From NCBI GenBank assembly GCA_028688015.1, contig JAQTZB010000011.1, positions 1 through 64,000 on the forward strand: a stretch of 64,000 nt of DNA, in the 5' to 3' direction. The first letter of the stretch is position 1, and the number at the start of each line of letters is the position of its first letter. The position numbers and the translations under genes are program-made. Shown here piece after piece: positions 62,042-64,000 of this stretch. Below the pieces are notes generated by a model. The model worked only from the letters and a program-made list of their open reading frames with translations. It did no database searches and was not told where the DNA came from. Origin of the DNA: Elusimicrobiales bacterium (GTDB taxonomy: Bacteria; Elusimicrobiota; Elusimicrobia; Elusimicrobiales; UBA9959).

Positions 62042-63739
62042 TCAACGGCGGCAGGCGGCCGGGAAGCCGCCCAGCCAGGCGCGGAAGGCGTCGGCCTCGC
62101 CGGTGGAGCGGGCGCCGGCGGCGGCTTTGTAGTAGAGGTCCAGCTCCGCGGCGGCGGCTTTCTGGGACAGCGCGCCGGCGCAGAGGTCCAGCTTTACGCT
62201 CTCCAGGTCGCCGGCGCGCACGATCTTCAGTTCCCGCGGCAGCGGAGCGCCGCGGCGCGCGAACAGCACCGAGAAAGCGTCCCAGTAGACCAGCGCCCAT
62301 TTTTCCTCCGGCATGAAAAGCAGGTAGGACGGGCGCAGGATGGTCGTGGCCGATCCGCCGGCGCGGCGCTCGAAGGGCAGGGCGGCGTAGTCGCGGCGGA
62401 ACAGAACCAGCTCGAAGCCGCTCTGCGCGGCGAATTTTTCCCAGGTGTCCTGGCTTTCCATGGCCGCGCTGACCGGGACCAGGTACTTGTGGAACAGGTA
62501 GCGCCCGTCGGTAAACACCTTGTAGTCCGGGTTCAGGGCCCAGCCCAAATAGCCGCCCCAGGTCCAGGGGTTGTAGAGTTTTTTTCCGCCCAGCTGCGCG
62601 GCGTTGGCCTTCAGGTAGGCCGCGGCGCCGGCGGCTTCCTCGCCCAGGTTCACCTTCAGGGCGGCGTAGCGCGGCCAGACCAGCACGGCGAGGTAGAGGA
62701 AGGCCAGGCCGAGCAAAACCCGCCCCCGGCGCAGCAGGCGCTCGGGCTCCCAGAGCCGCGCCGCGGCGTCCAGCGACACCACCGCCGCCGCCATGCAGAA
62801 GAAAACGATGTGCCGGGTATGGCGCCCCGCCTCGAAGCCCAGCACGGCCAGGACGAAGAAGTGGGCCGGCGGCAGGCGCCGCTCGCGAAGAAAGCGCAGC
62901 AGCAGCAGGCCGAAGGCAGCCGCCAGGAAAGCCATGAAGGGCCAATGCCAGGGATTGGCGAGCGTTGGCGGGGCCCACTCGGCCAGGTAGCGTGCCAGGG
63001 CGCCGGCGTCGGCCGCGTGGGAGAGCAAAATGGAGTAGAGCTTGTAGCCCCAGGGGTTGAGCAAAGTTCCGGCCAGGCCGGCGGCCAGGAAGAGCGGCGA
63101 CACTAAGCCGGGAGGCTCGGCAGCGGCCGGCCAGGTTTTGAGCTCCAGGAAATTACCGACGCAGTAAGCGGCCAGCAGCAGCAGGCCGTAGGGGAAGCCC
63201 GCGTGCAGGTTGGCCCAGAGCGCGAAGAAGGCCGCCAGGCCGGCCAGCCCCCCCGGCGAGGCGCGCCAGCCGCCCTTCAGGCGGGCCGTCTCCATCTTGA
63301 GCAGCAGCAGCGCGAAGAACAGCACGCTGAAATTCTCCGGCCGCAGATCGGCGTTGGCCATCAGCGCCAGGCCCCAGGCCGGCAGCGCGAAGAAGGCCGC
63401 GCGCTGCAGCCCGTTGAGCTTAAGTATGGAATAGAAGACCGGCAGCGTGGCGCCCAGCACCGCCATTTTCAGCAGGAAGAAGCCGGCTTTGCCGCCCAGC
63501 GCGTAGACGCCGTAGTAAATGACCTGCGCCAGCCACTCGAAGTCGGTCCACGGCGCGCCCCCCTCCGTCCAGGAGAGGAAGTCCGCCGCCGGCAGACGCA
63601 GATTGGTCACGATATACTTGCCGGCGGAGAGATGCCACCAGAGGTCGGGGTTCAGCACGGGCATGGCTAGCGCGCCCAGCGCAATAACGGCGCCGGCCCA
63701 GAGCCAGAGTTTGCCGCCGAGCGTTTCGTTTTCTTCCAT
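62042..63739 (-). CDS. Large multi-spanning membrane protein of unknown function
   Basis: 565 residues from the ATG at 63739; a TTG three codons earlier is also in frame. About eleven membrane segments, with the motif NPDLWWHLSAGKYIV in the first outer loop and WANLHAGFPYGLLLL later. These motifs recur in a family of bacterial membrane proteins of unknown function related in shape to glycosyltransferases. The C-terminal 170 residues are soluble. A TATAAT lies 8 bp upstream with no ribosome site, so a leaderless mRNA is possible. It lies just downstream of ssrA. Confidence 0.72.
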   Translation of the reverse strand: MEENETLGGKLWLWAGAVIALGALAMPVLNPDLWWHLSAGKYIVTNLRLPAADFLSWTEGGAPWTDFEWLAQVIYYGVYALGGKAGFFLLKMAVLGATLPVFYSILKLNGLQRAAFFALPAWGLALMANADLRPENFSVLFFALLLLKMETARLKGGWRASPGGLAGLAAFFALWANLHAGFPYGLLLLAAYCVGNFLELKTWPAAAEPPGLVSPLFLAAGLAGTLLNPWGYKLYSILLSHAADAGALARYLAEWAPPTLANPWHWPFMAFLAAAFGLLLLRFLRERRLPPAHFFVLAVLGFEAGRHTRHIVFFCMAAAVVSLDAAARLWEPERLLRRGRVLLGLAFLYLAVLVWPRYAALKVNLGEEAAGAAAYLKANAAQLGGKKLYNPWTWGGYLGWALNPDYKVFTDGRYLFHKYLVPVSAAMESQDTWEKFAAQSGFELVLFRRDYAALPFERRAGGSATTILRPSYLLFMPEEKWALVYWDAFSVLFARRGAPLPRELKIVRAGDLESVKLDLCAGALSQKAAAAELDLYYKAAAGARSTGEADAFRAWLGGFPAACRR

Positions 63740-63763
63740 GCCTACCAATTATACCCAAATTAA

Positions 63764-63791
63764 AAGCCGGCCTTCCTTCGAAGGCCGGCTT
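63764..63791 (-). terminator. Intrinsic terminator of the tmRNA gene
   Basis: An 11-bp stem, AAGCCGGCCTT (63764-63774) with 63781-63791. On the minus strand it is followed by TTAATTT. It starts three bases after the encoded CCA end. Confidence 0.85.
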
Positions 63792-63794
63792 AAA

Positions 63795-64000
63795 TGGTGG
63801 AGGTGCCGGGATTTGCACCCGGGTCCGCCAACCGCTTGCAGGAACCGCTACAGGCTTAGCCCTGAGTTTGTCTCGGACGGCATAAGTTCAAGGCGACAAT
63901 GCCGGCCCAGCTCCGTGTTGTCTTAAGCCGCCGCGGGACGAAGCGCGCCCCCGGCGACAGCAGCCTGAATTTAACGCAGTACAGTCCGCTCAGGCGGGCA
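63795..64000 (-). ncRNA. ssrA: tmRNA (ssrA), 5' part beyond window edge
   Basis: The minus strand ends with a tRNA-like 3' domain: T stem CCGGG / CCCGG, then GCACCTCC-A-CCA with CCA encoded at 63797-63795. About 125 bases upstream an open frame ends at TAA (63925-63923) with last codons for A-L-R-P-A-A-A, fitting the alanine-rich end of a tag peptide. The 5' half of the tRNA-like domain lies outside the window. It frees stalled ribosomes and tags their products for degradation. Confidence 0.9.

Overview
The window is GC-rich (roughly two-thirds G+C by eye) chromosomal DNA from a Gram-negative bacterium: two beta-barrel porins, a lipoprotein with a lipobox, many signal peptides, and ordinary housekeeping genes (alaS, tilS, sppA, nnrE, a tRNA-Arg gene and the 3' part of a tmRNA gene). 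No single gene fixes the lineage. The mixture of short receiver-only regulators, TPR membrane proteins and repeated glycosyltransferase-like membrane proteins would fit an environmental group such as Elusimicrobiota, but that is a guess. Most genes lie on the minus strand.

Layout. 1-5.7 kb: a partial RecD-like helicase, a YceI protein, a VOC protein, a matrixin-like protease and a large exported VIT/VWA protein. 5.7-7.5 kb: an ECF sigma factor and its zinc-type anti-sigma factor, divergent from the VIT/VWA gene. Both directions carry the same GGAAC-N16-GTCTAA promoter. 7.6-13.2 kb: receiver proteins, a PHP phosphoesterase, SAF/TPR proteins and a membrane glycosyltransferase. 13.2-13.8 kb: a gene-free stretch with a palindromic repeat, two competing hairpins and a tract almost devoid of T on the plus strand. 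13.8-18.0 kb: a polysaccharide deacetylase with an exported TldD/TldE-like pair. 18.1-21.8 kb: a small unknown gene, a rhomboid protease, a membrane protein and a histidine kinase/receiver pair. 21.9-27.6 kb: a flavinylation and redox locus (FMN-binding protein, ApbE, porin, membrane protein, Gx/T-component fusion, NusG-II protein) next to an Rrf2 regulator with two matching operators. 27.6-33.3 kb: SDR and AAA proteins, tRNA-Arg, alaS.

33.4-53 kb is dominated by a phosphate-starvation regulon: pit with its DUF47 partner, pstCAB-phoU, a porin with pstS, and phoBR. Three of these promoters share one 54-bp architecture: four TTKACN-like repeats at 11-bp steps, then 9 bp, then a TAMACT -10 element. 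phoB has a shorter version. A family of 70-84 bp palindromes ending in AGGGGACG sits directly upstream of all three full boxes, with one more near 13.2 kb and a decayed copy near 47.3 kb. Among these genes lie a C11 protease, a WD40-caspase-EF-hand protein, a TPR membrane protein and a degenerate metalloprotease-like protein.

53-64 kb: tilS, a glycosyltransferase-like membrane protein, an alpha-amylase with a starch-binding domain, nnrE, a YIP1-like protein, sppA, two GGDEF proteins, another large membrane protein, and ssrA running off the end. There is no transposase, CRISPR array, rRNA operon or phage gene in the window.
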